A stretch of 64,000 bases of DNA from JBHJGP01 sp050331695 (lineage in GTDB: Bacteria; Pseudomonadota; Alphaproteobacteria; Geminicoccales; Geminicoccaceae). Of this stretch, positions 44,023 through 52,744 are shown piece by piece; position 1 is the stretch's first letter; each line of letters opens with the position of its first letter. Below the pieces are notes generated by a model, which worked only from the letters and a program-made list of their open reading frames with translations, was not told where the DNA came from and did not search any database. The DNA lies in assembly GCA_050331695.1 (NCBI GenBank), contig JBHJGP010000003.1, positions 62,001 to 126,000 of the forward strand, written 5' to 3'. The position numbers and the translations under genes are program-made.

Positions 44023-44306
44023 GCTCTGGTTTCGTTGTAGGCGACCGGGTGCGCGTGCGACCGGCGTTCCCGCCGGGCCATGTGCGCGCGCCCTTCTTCA
44101 CCCGCGGTAAGCGAGGCGAGATCGTCTCCATCCTCGGTCACTATGCGATGCCGGAAGCGTTGGCCTACGGCCGGGACGGGTTGCCCGAGAGGGCCCTTTA
44201 CCGGGTTCGTTTCGCCATGGACGAGCTCTGGGAGGAGCCGGAGAACCCGCGAGATCAGGTCGTCGTCGACATCTACGAACATTGGTTGGAGCCTTGCCGT
44301 GGCTGA
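44019..44306 (+). CDS. Nitrile hydratase beta subunit, C-terminal half (separate gene)
   Basis: A 95 aa protein corresponding to the SH3-like C-terminal domain of nitrile hydratase beta: FVVGDRVRVRPAFPPGHVRAPFFTRGKRGEI, then LYRVRFAMDELW and VVVDIYEHWLEPC. The start is GTG 44019, overlapping the preceding stop as GTGA; it is not a frameshift remnant, because the start and stop spacing is clean. It pairs with the N-terminal half to form one functional beta subunit in a three-subunit enzyme. Confidence 0.85.
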   Translation: MSSGFVVGDRVRVRPAFPPGHVRAPFFTRGKRGEIVSILGHYAMPEALAYGRDGLPERALYRVRFAMDELWEEPENPRDQVVVDIYEHWLEPCRG

Positions 44307-44919
44307 GCACCATGATCAAGCCCACCCTCATCAGCCGGATATCGAGGACCTACCGCCGTCCCACTACCAGCTGATGACCGAGGCGGTTGCCTCGCTGCTC
44401 CTGGAAAAGGGGCATTTCACCGGCGACGAGCTGAGGCTCACCCTGGAAAACATCGATGCCAAAAGTCCGGCCGACGGCGCGCGGGTGGTGGCCAGGGCCT
44501 GGACCGACCCGGCCTTCAAGGACCGGCTCCTGGCCAATGTCAATGAAGCGGCCGCCGAGCTTGGGCTGGATACCGGTCACATTCCGATCCGGGCAGTGGC
44601 CAACGAGCCGGGCACGCACAACGTCATCGTCTGCACGCTTTGTTCCTGCTATCCACGCCTGCTTCTGGGCCTGCCGCCGGACTGGTACAAAGCCCGGGCC
44701 TATCGCTCACGGGCGGTGCGCGAACCCCGCGCGGTCTTGCGTGAATTCGGCCTCGAGCTTGGCGACGACGTGACGGTGCAGGTCCACGACAGCACCGCCG
44801 ATCTTCGCTACATGGTGCTGCCGATGAGGCCGGTGGGCACCGAAGACTGGGACGAAGCCGATCTCGCCAGCCTCGTCACCCGGGACTGCATGATCGGCAC
44901 CGCGGTGCCGAAAGCTTGA
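44299..44919 (+). CDS. Nitrile hydratase alpha / thiocyanate hydrolase gamma-type subunit, cobalt type
   Basis: A 206 aa catalytic subunit carrying the metal-binding VCTLCSC motif (Cys112, Cys115, Cys117). The Thr after the first Cys is the cobalt-type signature; iron-type enzymes have Ser. YPRLLLGLPPDWYKARAYR, AVREPRAVLREFG and GTEDWDEADLASLVTRDCMIGTA follow as usual. The enzyme would hydrate a nitrile to an amide or hydrolyse thiocyanate to carbonyl sulfide and ammonia. The start is GTG 44299, overlapping the preceding gene by eight bases. No activator/chaperone or cobalt transporter gene is beside it. Confidence 0.88.
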   Translation: MAEHHDQAHPHQPDIEDLPPSHYQLMTEAVASLLLEKGHFTGDELRLTLENIDAKSPADGARVVARAWTDPAFKDRLLANVNEAAAELGLDTGHIPIRAVANEPGTHNVIVCTLCSCYPRLLLGLPPDWYKARAYRSRAVREPRAVLREFGLELGDDVTVQVHDSTADLRYMVLPMRPVGTEDWDEADLASLVTRDCMIGTAVPKA

Positions 44920-44926
44920 CGCCGGA

Positions 44927-45670
44927 TCAGCTCTTTTCGCGCTGACGCTCGATCGCCTGCATCATGGTGTTCAGGTCAATCGCCCCGGGCATGAACTCGT
45001 CGCCGATGATAAAGGCGGGCGTGCCCTCGATGCCGAGCGCCGAGGCGAGCGCGTAATTGGCGTCGATCATCTGATCGATCTCTTCCTTGTCCATATCGAC
45101 TAGAAGCTGCTCGCCGTCGAGCCCGATCCCTTCGGCGATTTTGACCAGCCCGCCCTCGGAAAGATCGTCAGCTTCCAGGAGCGCGAAGTGGAAATCGCCG
45201 TAGAGATCCTCGTCCTGCATCCGACTGGCCAGGGCCGCGCGCGATGCCCGAACGGAATCAGGCCCCAGAACCGGCAGCTCCTTCAGAACAAGCCGAACGT
45301 CACTTTGGCTTTCCAAGGTCTCGGTGATCGCCGGCACCATGCGACGGCAAAAACCGCAGCGATAGTCGAAAAACTCGACGACGGTGACAGCCGGATCCTC
45401 GGCACCGATCTTGGGGTCGTCGGGATTGTCGAAGAGAGCCGCTTTGTTGGCCTCGATTGCCCGCGCAGCATTGGCGACCCGCGCCTGATCCTGCTTGCGC
45501 TGCAACTCCTGGAGCGCCTGATACACGATCTCCGGCTCCCGCAGCAGGTAATCGCGGACGATTTCCTCAACCTGCTCCCGGCTGAGGTCCTCCGCCGCCG
45601 CTGTTTTGAGAGGAGCGAAAGCAGCCATCAGAAGAAACGACACCACTATTGACAGGCAAAGCCGGGCCAT
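44927..45670 (-). CDS. DsbA-family thioredoxin-fold periplasmic protein
   Basis: A 247 aa predicted secreted thiol-disulfide oxidoreductase. The signal peptide (LCLSIVVSFLLMAAFAP) is followed by a helical N-terminal segment (LSREQVEEIVRDYLLREPEIVYQALQ) as in Com1/ScsC-like proteins. The thioredoxin domain has FFDYRCGFCRR (Cys105, Cys108) and the cis-Pro loop GIEGTPAFIIG. Whether it oxidises or isomerises disulfides is not clear. GGAGAG lies before ATG 45670. It ends 7 bp from the convergent nitrile hydratase gene. Confidence 0.88.
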   Translation of the reverse strand: MARLCLSIVVSFLLMAAFAPLKTAAAEDLSREQVEEIVRDYLLREPEIVYQALQELQRKQDQARVANAARAIEANKAALFDNPDDPKIGAEDPAVTVVEFFDYRCGFCRRMVPAITETLESQSDVRLVLKELPVLGPDSVRASRAALASRMQDEDLYGDFHFALLEADDLSEGGLVKIAEGIGLDGEQLLVDMDKEEIDQMIDANYALASALGIEGTPAFIIGDEFMPGAIDLNTMMQAIERQREKS

Positions 45671-45754
45671 GAGAGCTCTCCAGGTTGCGCGCAATGCTCA
45701 TAACGTGCCGCGACCGCCGTGACCACTCACAAGCGGTTCAAGCAGGACTTTCTG

Positions 45755-47074
45755 TCACAGGGCTTCGAGCGCCGCCTGGAGATCGAGCAGACGAAGACGT
45801 TGGGGGCCTTTCTGGGGGAGGTTGGCATCCGCTCGATTGAGATACAGGCGCGCATCATCGAATTGGCCGGTGATGAAGGCGCTTTCCGCGAGCGCCAGCT
45901 GCGAGGGACCTTCCTCACCGGTGCGCCCATAGGCGATGCCGAGTTGACGCCAGGCCTGGGCGTTGCGCGGTTCTTCCTGAACCACCTCTTCCAGATGCAC
46001 GGCCGCTTCGGCCATGTCGCCTCTCTGGCCTCTCTCCATCAGGCATCGGGCGAGGCCGAAACGAATGAGCGGTTCGTAAGGGGCGAGGTCGAGGGCTTTG
46101 GCATACGCCTGCCGCGCGGGCTCGATCCTACCGTTCTCGAACAGGATTTGGCCGCGCAGCTCATGGTAATAGGGGTCGTCCGGCTTTTGCTCGATGAGCT
46201 GGTCGACCATGCCGAGCGCGCTATCCATGTCCGGCAGCCGATAGGTTGCGACCGCCCGGGCGTAAATCGAAGGATTGTCCTCGCCCCGAATGTCCTGGAG
46301 CACGACATGGGGGTCCTGGAGGAAGCCAACGAGCTTGGCAACCATGCGTTCATGATCCGCCCTCACAGCCTCGTTAAGCATGGCGTCTTTGTAGGGCGAG
46401 CGTCTCAGATGGGCCTCGATCAGCCGAATGCGATCCCGGGTCAGCGGATGGGTGCGCAGATAGGCGTCCTGACGGCTGCCGCTCAGGAAACGCTGACTTT
46501 CGAGCGTGCCGAAGAACTCCAGGAGACCTTGAGAGGTGACCTCGACATCGTCCAGATAGGCCAGGGCGGCCTGGTCCGCTGACTGCTCCTGGCTGCGCGA
46601 GAATTTGAGAAATCCCCGCTCGGCGACCGTGGCGCCGCCGGCGATCACAGCGGTCCCCACTTGCGGAGCGCCAAGCACGGCGGCGCCGGCACCGAGCAGG
46701 GCCGAAAGGATCTGTGTTGCGGCTGCCTGCTGGAAAGCATCACCCGTCCGGCTCAGATGACCGCCGGCGATGTGGCCGGTCTCATGGGCGATCACCCCCA
46801 ACACCTGTTCGGGCGTATCGGTGCGCATGAGCAGCCCTGTATTCAGGAACATGTTCATGCCGCCGGCGACGAAGGCGTTCAACTCGGGGTCGTTGACGAT
46901 AAAAATACTGACACTGTCGGGCTCGAGCCCGGCTGCTTCGAAGACAGGCGCCGAGAGATTCCGAAGCGTTCGCTCAATCTCCGCATCACGGATCAGGCCC
47001 TGCGCCCCGGCGGGGGCGCTGAGCGAGCCGAGCAAGGCCATCGCAAGGACGGCCAGGCGAAGGAGCTTTGTCAT
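45755..47074 (-). CDS. M48 family zinc metalloprotease with TPR repeats (BepA/YfgC-like)
   Basis: A 439 aa periplasmic protease/chaperone. The signal peptide ends APAGAQ. The M48 zinc motif is HETGH (97-101) with the third ligand in RSQEQSADQAAL. The C-terminal part is a set of TPR helices (YYHELRGQILFENGRIEPARQAYAKAL and following). In E. coli BepA this architecture assists outer-membrane protein assembly and degrades misfolded LptD/BamA. The role here is inferred by that similarity. It is divergent from the aminotransferase gene. Confidence 0.92.
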   Translation of the reverse strand: MTKLLRLAVLAMALLGSLSAPAGAQGLIRDAEIERTLRNLSAPVFEAAGLEPDSVSIFIVNDPELNAFVAGGMNMFLNTGLLMRTDTPEQVLGVIAHETGHIAGGHLSRTGDAFQQAAATQILSALLGAGAAVLGAPQVGTAVIAGGATVAERGFLKFSRSQEQSADQAALAYLDDVEVTSQGLLEFFGTLESQRFLSGSRQDAYLRTHPLTRDRIRLIEAHLRRSPYKDAMLNEAVRADHERMVAKLVGFLQDPHVVLQDIRGEDNPSIYARAVATYRLPDMDSALGMVDQLIEQKPDDPYYHELRGQILFENGRIEPARQAYAKALDLAPYEPLIRFGLARCLMERGQRGDMAEAAVHLEEVVQEEPRNAQAWRQLGIAYGRTGEEGPSQLALAESAFITGQFDDARLYLNRADANLPQKGPQRLRLLDLQAALEAL

Positions 47075-47150
47075 GACATCTACCTAGGAAATGTCGGGCC
47101 AGGCTAAAAGGGCTTTTGCGCGTGCCCACCGGCCCATGCCAGGGTAGGTC

Positions 47151-48398
47151 ATGTCACCTCTTGACGGTGAAGCAGCCACTGGTCCGATCAGTATTGATAA
47201 AGTCATGAATCCTACTCCATCAAAGCGTAGCCGCGTCAATCCGTTTCGGGTGATGGAGGTGATGGCCGCCGCCAATGAGCGCGCGTCGGTCGGTGGTGAC
47301 GTGCTCCATCTCGAGGTGGGCCAGCCGGGCGGCTCATTGCCGCAACCGGTCCGAGATGCGGTCGATACGGCGATGGCCCGCTCGTGTCTCGGCTATACCG
47401 AGGCCCTCGGTCAGGGCGCGCTTCGTCGGGCGATCGCCGATCTCTATCGCGACTGGTACGGCGAGACGGTCGATTGGCGCCGGATCGTGGTGACGACCGG
47501 CGCGTCCGGCGCTTTCATCCTTGCTTTTCTGGCGGCGTTCGACGCTGGTGCCCGGGTCGGGGTCACCGAACCAGGCTATCCGGCATACCGCAATATTCTC
47601 AAGGCACTCGACCTCGAGCCGATGGGTCTTCGTTGCGCGCCCGAGACCGGCTTTCGGGCGGATCTCGCAGTCGTCGGCAACCGGAACCTGAATGGCCTGG
47701 TGCTGGCAAGCCCCGCCAATCCCACCGGCACGACGATCGATGATGCCACGCTCCAGGCAATCGCCCGGCACTGCCGGGACGAGGCCACAACCCTGGTCAT
47801 GGACGAGATCTATCACGGTCTGTTCTTCCATGCCGGCGGGCACGGCAGCCTGGTCAATCAGGACGGTGTCTTCGTGGTCAACAGCTTTTCCAAGTTCTTT
47901 GGCCTCACCGGCTGGCGCATTGGCTGGCTGGTGGTGCCGGACGGCTGGCTCGAAACGGTGGATCGCCTCGCCCAAAACCTGTTCATCTCGCCACCTCACG
48001 TCGCCCAGGTCGCGGCCTTGGCGTCGCTGGACTGCCAAGGCGTCTTTCGCCGGCGGGTCGAGACCTACAGACGCAATGCCGAGATGCTGATGGCCGCGCT
48101 CGCCGCCGGTGGCTTGGACAGTTTCGTGAGGCCGGATGGCGCTTTCTACGTCTACGCCAACACCGAACGGTTGGGCCATCCATCCAGTGAGCTCTGCCGC
48201 CTTTGGCTTGCCGAGATCGCCGTTGCCGCGGCTCCAGGTCTCGATTTCGATCGGATCCGTGGCGAGGATTATGTGCGCTTCTCGGTCGCAGGCGATGAGA
48301 GAGACGTCGCCCGGGCCGGCGAACGCCTCTCGGATTGGCTCAGCCGTCACGCCGGACCAGGCGGTTCCACCAGCCTTGCCGCGGCGGCCCGGAACTGA
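47151..48398 (+). CDS. PLP-dependent class I/II aminotransferase
   Basis: A 415 aa aminotransferase of the aspartate-aminotransferase fold. It has LHLEVGQPGGSLP, YTEALGQGALRRAIADLY, SPANPTGTTID, VMDEIYHGL, and the PLP lysine in VNSFSKFFGLTGWRIGW. The start could be ATG 47151 or ATG 47205; the conserved region begins only after the second. The donor and acceptor are unknown. The last 59 bases overlap the 3' end of the convergent rne gene, so the C-terminal tail is constrained by the other strand. Confidence 0.88.
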   Translation: MSPLDGEAATGPISIDKVMNPTPSKRSRVNPFRVMEVMAAANERASVGGDVLHLEVGQPGGSLPQPVRDAVDTAMARSCLGYTEALGQGALRRAIADLYRDWYGETVDWRRIVVTTGASGAFILAFLAAFDAGARVGVTEPGYPAYRNILKALDLEPMGLRCAPETGFRADLAVVGNRNLNGLVLASPANPTGTTIDDATLQAIARHCRDEATTLVMDEIYHGLFFHAGGHGSLVNQDGVFVVNSFSKFFGLTGWRIGWLVVPDGWLETVDRLAQNLFISPPHVAQVAALASLDCQGVFRRRVETYRRNAEMLMAALAAGGLDSFVRPDGAFYVYANTERLGHPSSELCRLWLAEIAVAAAPGLDFDRIRGEDYVRFSVAGDERDVARAGERLSDWLSRHAGPGGSTSLAAAARN

Positions 48399-50922
48399 CC
48401 TCTTCGGCCATGGCCGGTTCCGGCAGTTTTTCGTGGCCGGCCTCTTCCTGATCCTCGTCCGCTCCCTCGGAAGGCGTGTATTCTCTGTTCTGGGCGCTCC
48501 CGGACCGATCGACGAGGGACGGTTGGGGTTCGCCGGTTTCGTCATCGCCTTCGTCTGGCACCTCATGCTCGGCCCGGACCTCAGTCTCATCTGGCCTCGG
48601 CCCATGCGGGCCCTCTTCGGCCAAAGTGTGCGGTGATGCTGGGTCGGACCCCTGCTCGGCGTTGCCGTTGGGATAGGGCGCCGGCATCGGCACAGGCTCT
48701 GCCTCAACGTCGACCGGCTGAACGGCATCCTCATCCGACTCGTCAACGGGCCCGATGACGAGAACCGTCTCACCGACCGCATCGGCAGCCTCGTCGTCCT
48801 GACTTTCACCGGTCTGCGCTTCGTCGCCGGAGGCCGCGTCCTGTTGCGATGACGCGGGCGACGTCGGTTTGCCGCCGCGCCGGCGCCGGCGCCTTCGGGG
48901 TTTGGGTGCGGCCGTTTCGCCGTCTGCCTCCGCATCCGCCGCTTCCTTCGGCCGGTCAGCGGCCTCCTCGGCACTTACCTCGGCCGCCTCGACGGTCATC
49001 TCCTCGCCATCCCGGGGACGACGGCGCTTGCGCCGCCGGCGCCGTTTACGATTGGTGTCGTCCTCGGTGGTCTCTTCCTTTGCGGAGGACGTCGTCGTCT
49101 CGTCCTCGAAGCGCTCGTCCACCTCTTCAACCTCGTCCTTCGCGGCCACGGGCCGGCGGGCCTCCCGAGGCTCGAGCTTTTCGATCTCCATGTCCTGGGG
49201 ACTGAGATTGTCGTCGATACGCAGGTGGATGGAGAGGTCGTAGCGGGTCTCCAAACGAGCCAGGTCAACCCGTTTGTGGTTGGCAATGTAAAGCACCACG
49301 TCGGCAGGCAGGGAGGCCGCGAGGAGCGCCGCCTTGCCCTCGATGCCGGCCATCTCGATCCGCCGGATCGCCTGGAGCGCGGCGCTTTCGGTCGAGCGGA
49401 TGACGCCGGTGCCGCCACAACTGGGGCAGGGACGTCCGCTCAGCTCTTGCAAGCTCGGACGCAGTCGCTGACGGGACAGTTCGAGAAGTCCGAAGCTGCT
49501 GATCCGGCCGATTTGAAGCCGGGCGCGATCGATCTTCAAAGCTTCGCGAAGCCGCTTCTCGACCTGTCTTTGGTGGCGATGCTCGCCCATGTCGATGAAG
49601 TCGATCACCACCAGACCGGCTATGTCCCGAAGCCGCATCTGCCGGGCGACCTCGTCCGCCGCCTCGAGATTGGTGCGCAGCGCGGTTTCGTCGATGTGAC
49701 GCTCGCGGGTCGACTTGCCGCTGTTGACGTCGATCGCGGTAAGCGCCTCGGTGGTATGAATGACGATCGAGCCGCCGGACTTGAGCCGGACCATCGGCTC
49801 ATACATGGCGTCCAGGCGCTCCTCGATCTTATGCTTGAAGAAAAGGGGCGCCTGTTCCCGGTAGGGCTTCACCCGCCGCGCCCGGCTGGGCATCAGCATG
49901 GTCATGAACTTCTTCGCGGACCGATAGCCGATATCGCCCTCGACCAGCACGTCCTCGATGTCGCTGGTGTAGAGATCGCGCATGGCGCGCTGGATGATGT
50001 CCGCCTCTTCAAAAATCAGGCACGGCGCGATCGATTCCAGCGTCCGGTCGCGAATGTCGCTCCACAGCCGCAAGAGATAATCGTAGTCGCGCTTGATCTC
50101 GGCCTTGGTCCGGGTTTGACCGGCCGTGCGGATGATCAGACCCATGCCCTGGGGCACATCGAGTTCGCCGGCGATCTTCTTCAGCCGCGTGCGGTCTTTG
50201 GCGACGCTGATCTTGCGCGAGATACCGCCGCCGCGAGGCGTGTTCGGCATGAGAACGCAGTAGCGGCCCGGCAGCGAGATGTAGGTCGTGAGCGCCGCGC
50301 CTTTGTTGCCGCGCTCCTCCTTTACCACCTGAACCAGGAGGATTTGTCGGCGCTTGATGACTTCCTGGATCCGGTAGCTTCGCAGCATCCGCGCGCGTTC
50401 CCGGGCCCGGAGTTCGCTGTCGTCGATCAGGTCCAGGTCGGCCTCATAGACCGTCGGTTGATCGTTGCCGCCGGCGGCGTCGTCGGCGTCCGGCTCGGCT
50501 ACGGCCTCGTCGGATGCCAATGCACCATCCGAATCCTCGCCACTAGCGGTGACGGTTGGCGCTTCGCCCTCATCGTCTGCCGCCGGCTCCTCGTCCGCTG
50601 CGCCTGCGTCATCAGGGTCGGCGTCTTTGCCCTCGGTCTGGGACGCCAGCTCAGCGAGTTTTTCGCGATCGGCCTGGGGGATCTGGTAATAGTCGGAATG
50701 GATTTCGCTGAAGGCCAGGAACCCGTGTCGGTTCCCGCCATACTCGACGAACGCGGCCTGAAGGGAGGGTTCGACCCGGGTTACCTTGGCGAGGTAAATG
50801 TTGCCCTTGAGTTGTCGTTTGGCTGCGGATTCGAAATCAAAGTCAACGAGTTGGTCGTTGTCGACCACGACCACCCGGGTCTCCTCGGGATGGGTCGCAT
50901 CGACCAGCATGCGCTTGGTCAT
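48340..50922 (-). CDS. rne: Ribonuclease E/G
   Basis: An 860 aa endoribonuclease of mRNA decay and rRNA processing. The S1 domain (NIYLAKVTRVEPSLQAAFVEYG, then GFLAFSEIHSDYY) is interrupted by an acidic, Ala/Asp/Glu-rich insertion from about residue 90 to 175, usual in alphaproteobacteria. The catalytic RNase E/G core has VVIHTTEALTAIDVNSGKS (with metal-binding Asp) and VIDFIDMG. CPSCGGTG provides the zinc-link cysteines. The C-terminal tail is Arg-rich (RRRRRRRGG), then acidic, ending in a short WWNRL element that may bind partners. Confidence 0.96.
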   Translation of the reverse strand: MTKRMLVDATHPEETRVVVVDNDQLVDFDFESAAKRQLKGNIYLAKVTRVEPSLQAAFVEYGGNRHGFLAFSEIHSDYYQIPQADREKLAELASQTEGKDADPDDAGAADEEPAADDEGEAPTVTASGEDSDGALASDEAVAEPDADDAAGGNDQPTVYEADLDLIDDSELRARERARMLRSYRIQEVIKRRQILLVQVVKEERGNKGAALTTYISLPGRYCVLMPNTPRGGGISRKISVAKDRTRLKKIAGELDVPQGMGLIIRTAGQTRTKAEIKRDYDYLLRLWSDIRDRTLESIAPCLIFEEADIIQRAMRDLYTSDIEDVLVEGDIGYRSAKKFMTMLMPSRARRVKPYREQAPLFFKHKIEERLDAMYEPMVRLKSGGSIVIHTTEALTAIDVNSGKSTRERHIDETALRTNLEAADEVARQMRLRDIAGLVVIDFIDMGEHRHQRQVEKRLREALKIDRARLQIGRISSFGLLELSRQRLRPSLQELSGRPCPSCGGTGVIRSTESAALQAIRRIEMAGIEGKAALLAASLPADVVLYIANHKRVDLARLETRYDLSIHLRIDDNLSPQDMEIEKLEPREARRPVAAKDEVEEVDERFEDETTTSSAKEETTEDDTNRKRRRRRKRRRPRDGEEMTVEAAEVSAEEAADRPKEAADAEADGETAAPKPRRRRRRRGGKPTSPASSQQDAASGDEAQTGESQDDEAADAVGETVLVIGPVDESDEDAVQPVDVEAEPVPMPAPYPNGNAEQGSDPASPHTLAEEGPHGPRPDETEVRAEHEVPDEGDDETGEPQPSLVDRSGSAQNREYTPSEGADEDQEEAGHEKLPEPAMAEEVSSGPPRQGWWNRLVRRDG

Positions 50923-51351
50923 GAGAAAGTGTCTCCGAAAGCCGCATCGCTCCGTGACCTCCCATCAGGGGGAGGTTGGGATGCGGCGTCGTTGCCATCG
51001 ACACCAGAACGGACGGCCTCATCGGCACAGGCTCCGAACCGAAATCAAAAGGATGGTCGTGTGGCAACGGTGTTGGGTTGTGCATGAACGTCCTTGTCGG
51101 ACCCAGGGGGTCCGCGTGACAGCGGCTGTTCCGCCTGCGCTCGCATCATGTGCGTCGCGACGACGACGACATCTCATCGCCAAATCGCCTGGTAACAGCA
51201 CTATGCGACCGACTATAGGGGGTGTCCTCTCGTGGCACAATCCGATAAGTTGCCGTCTGAGCGAATGGCGTTTGGATCACGCAACAGCCTTTTCTGGAAA
51301 TTCTGGTTGGTGTTTTCGGGTTTCCGCGTTGGGAAAGCACAACTTCTGCGC
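50923..51351. other. Intergenic region between rne and amidase gene (no gene seen)
   Basis: About 430 bases separate the divergent rne and amidase starts. It must hold the rne promoter and 5' leader; RNase E leaders are autoregulatory in enterobacteria, and a similar role is only an inference here. A perfect inverted repeat GGACCC-AGG-GGGTCC lies at 51099-51113. GGAGA is about 9 bases before the rne start. If the amidase begins upstream of 51352 (its frame is open from 51232), that part would be coding. Otherwise I see nothing in it. Confidence 0.5.
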
Positions 51352-52725
51352 ATGAGCACTCGGCTCACAAGCAAGTTGAAGTTCCCGCTGAGGTTGAGTG
51401 TGTGGGTCGGGCTGCTGATGCTCGTCAGCGCCGATGCCGCTGAAGTGGCGAGCGTCAAATCCGTCCGCTTCGGTGCTAACGAAGCCTTTACCCGTCTAGT
51501 CGTCGAGGTCAGCGAACCGGTTCCCTTCGCGGTCCGCATCCTGCCGTCGCGAACCAGGCTTGTGATCGAGATCGGCGCTGCACGGACTGAGACGCTGCGC
51601 CAGGGCGCGGCTATCGGTATCGTTGATACGGTTCGCGTCGACCGTTTGGCGACCAACAAGACCCGCATCGATGCCAAGCTCGCATCACCGGGCCAGGTCA
51701 TCCGTGATTTCTATCTCGAGCACAGTGGCGGCGTTCGCTACGTTGTCGATCTGACGAAAGTCGAACCTTCCGAAGCCGAGACGGTGGTCTCCGAGCAAGT
51801 CGATGGCCTGAACGTCGAGCCGGCCGCCGGGCCGATGCCCGCCATGAGGCCGAACCGTGGCCAGGAGCGGCAGACTGCTCTGGCGCCGGCGACGCCTCGC
51901 GCAAAGCCCGGACCCGCGGCCAGATCTCGTGTCAGTCCGCCGCCGACAGCGAAACATCTGCCGGTTCGTCGCCCGCAACCGACGACCGCGCCGGCCGGGG
52001 ACGCGGATCATGGCCGAGATGGCGAGAAGTCGGCCAGGCCGGTTGTCGTCATCGATGCCGGCCACGGCGGTCAGGACCCGGGAGCGATTTCACCCTCAGG
52101 CGTTCAGGAGAAGACCATAACGCTCGCGATGGCGAAGGACTTGGCGCAGGCCCTGGAGGGACGACGGGATTATGAGGTGCGGCTCACCCGCACCACCGAC
52201 CGGTCGATGCACCTTTCCGAACGGCTCGAATTCGTCGCCGAAGCGAAAGCGGATCTCATGATCTCCTTGCACGTTGACAGCTTTCCGGACCACCAAGCCG
52301 TTCGCGGCAGTTCGGTCTACACGCTGTCCACCCGCGCCTCCGATCCGGAAGCGGCGCGCAAGGCTCAGGAGGAAAACGCGGCCGACGAACGTCTCAATAC
52401 AATCATCGCCCAACCGGATCCGATCGTGCGCGCCATTCTCACCAGCATCATGCAGACCAGCACCACCAATCGCTCCGTCAGCTTCGCCAAGCTTGTGGTG
52501 AATGCGTTAGACGACAATATCCCAATGGTTAAGGAAAGCCGTCGGTTTGCTAACTTTATGGTGTTACGGTCCCTGCAGACACCATCGATCCTGGTGGAGC
52601 TGGGCTATTTGTCGAACGCGAAAGATGAACGAGCGCTTCAATCGCCGGACTATCGGAGACGGATTGCCGATGCCTTGGTAACCGCGGTCGACGGATATTT
52701 CGGCCGCGAACAGGCGCTTAACTGA
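51352..52725 (+). CDS. amiC: N-acetylmuramoyl-L-alanine amidase with AMIN domain
   Basis: A roughly 457 aa periplasmic peptidoglycan amidase that splits daughter cells. The signal peptide (LRLSVWVGLLMLVSADA) is followed by an AMIN domain (VKSVRFGANEAFTRLVVEVSEPVPF), a Pro/Ala/Arg-rich linker, and the zinc amidase_3 domain: VVVIDAGHGGQDPGA, VRLTRTTDR, DLMISLHVDSF, and ILVELGYLSNAKDE with the catalytic Glu. The start is placed at ATG 51352, because it directly precedes the signal peptide, though the frame is open from 51232. It is followed after 19 bp by the PBP1A gene. Confidence 0.9.
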   Translation: MSTRLTSKLKFPLRLSVWVGLLMLVSADAAEVASVKSVRFGANEAFTRLVVEVSEPVPFAVRILPSRTRLVIEIGAARTETLRQGAAIGIVDTVRVDRLATNKTRIDAKLASPGQVIRDFYLEHSGGVRYVVDLTKVEPSEAETVVSEQVDGLNVEPAAGPMPAMRPNRGQERQTALAPATPRAKPGPAARSRVSPPPTAKHLPVRRPQPTTAPAGDADHGRDGEKSARPVVVIDAGHGGQDPGAISPSGVQEKTITLAMAKDLAQALEGRRDYEVRLTRTTDRSMHLSERLEFVAEAKADLMISLHVDSFPDHQAVRGSSVYTLSTRASDPEAARKAQEENAADERLNTIIAQPDPIVRAILTSIMQTSTTNRSVSFAKLVVNALDDNIPMVKESRRFANFMVLRSLQTPSILVELGYLSNAKDERALQSPDYRRRIADALVTAVDGYFGREQALN

Positions 52726-52744
52726 GTTTTCGGAGCACAAGCTT

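Noticed and set aside
49225..51087. 620-codon open frame opposite rne
   Set aside because: RNase E is unambiguous on the minus strand; the plus-strand translation has no motifs.
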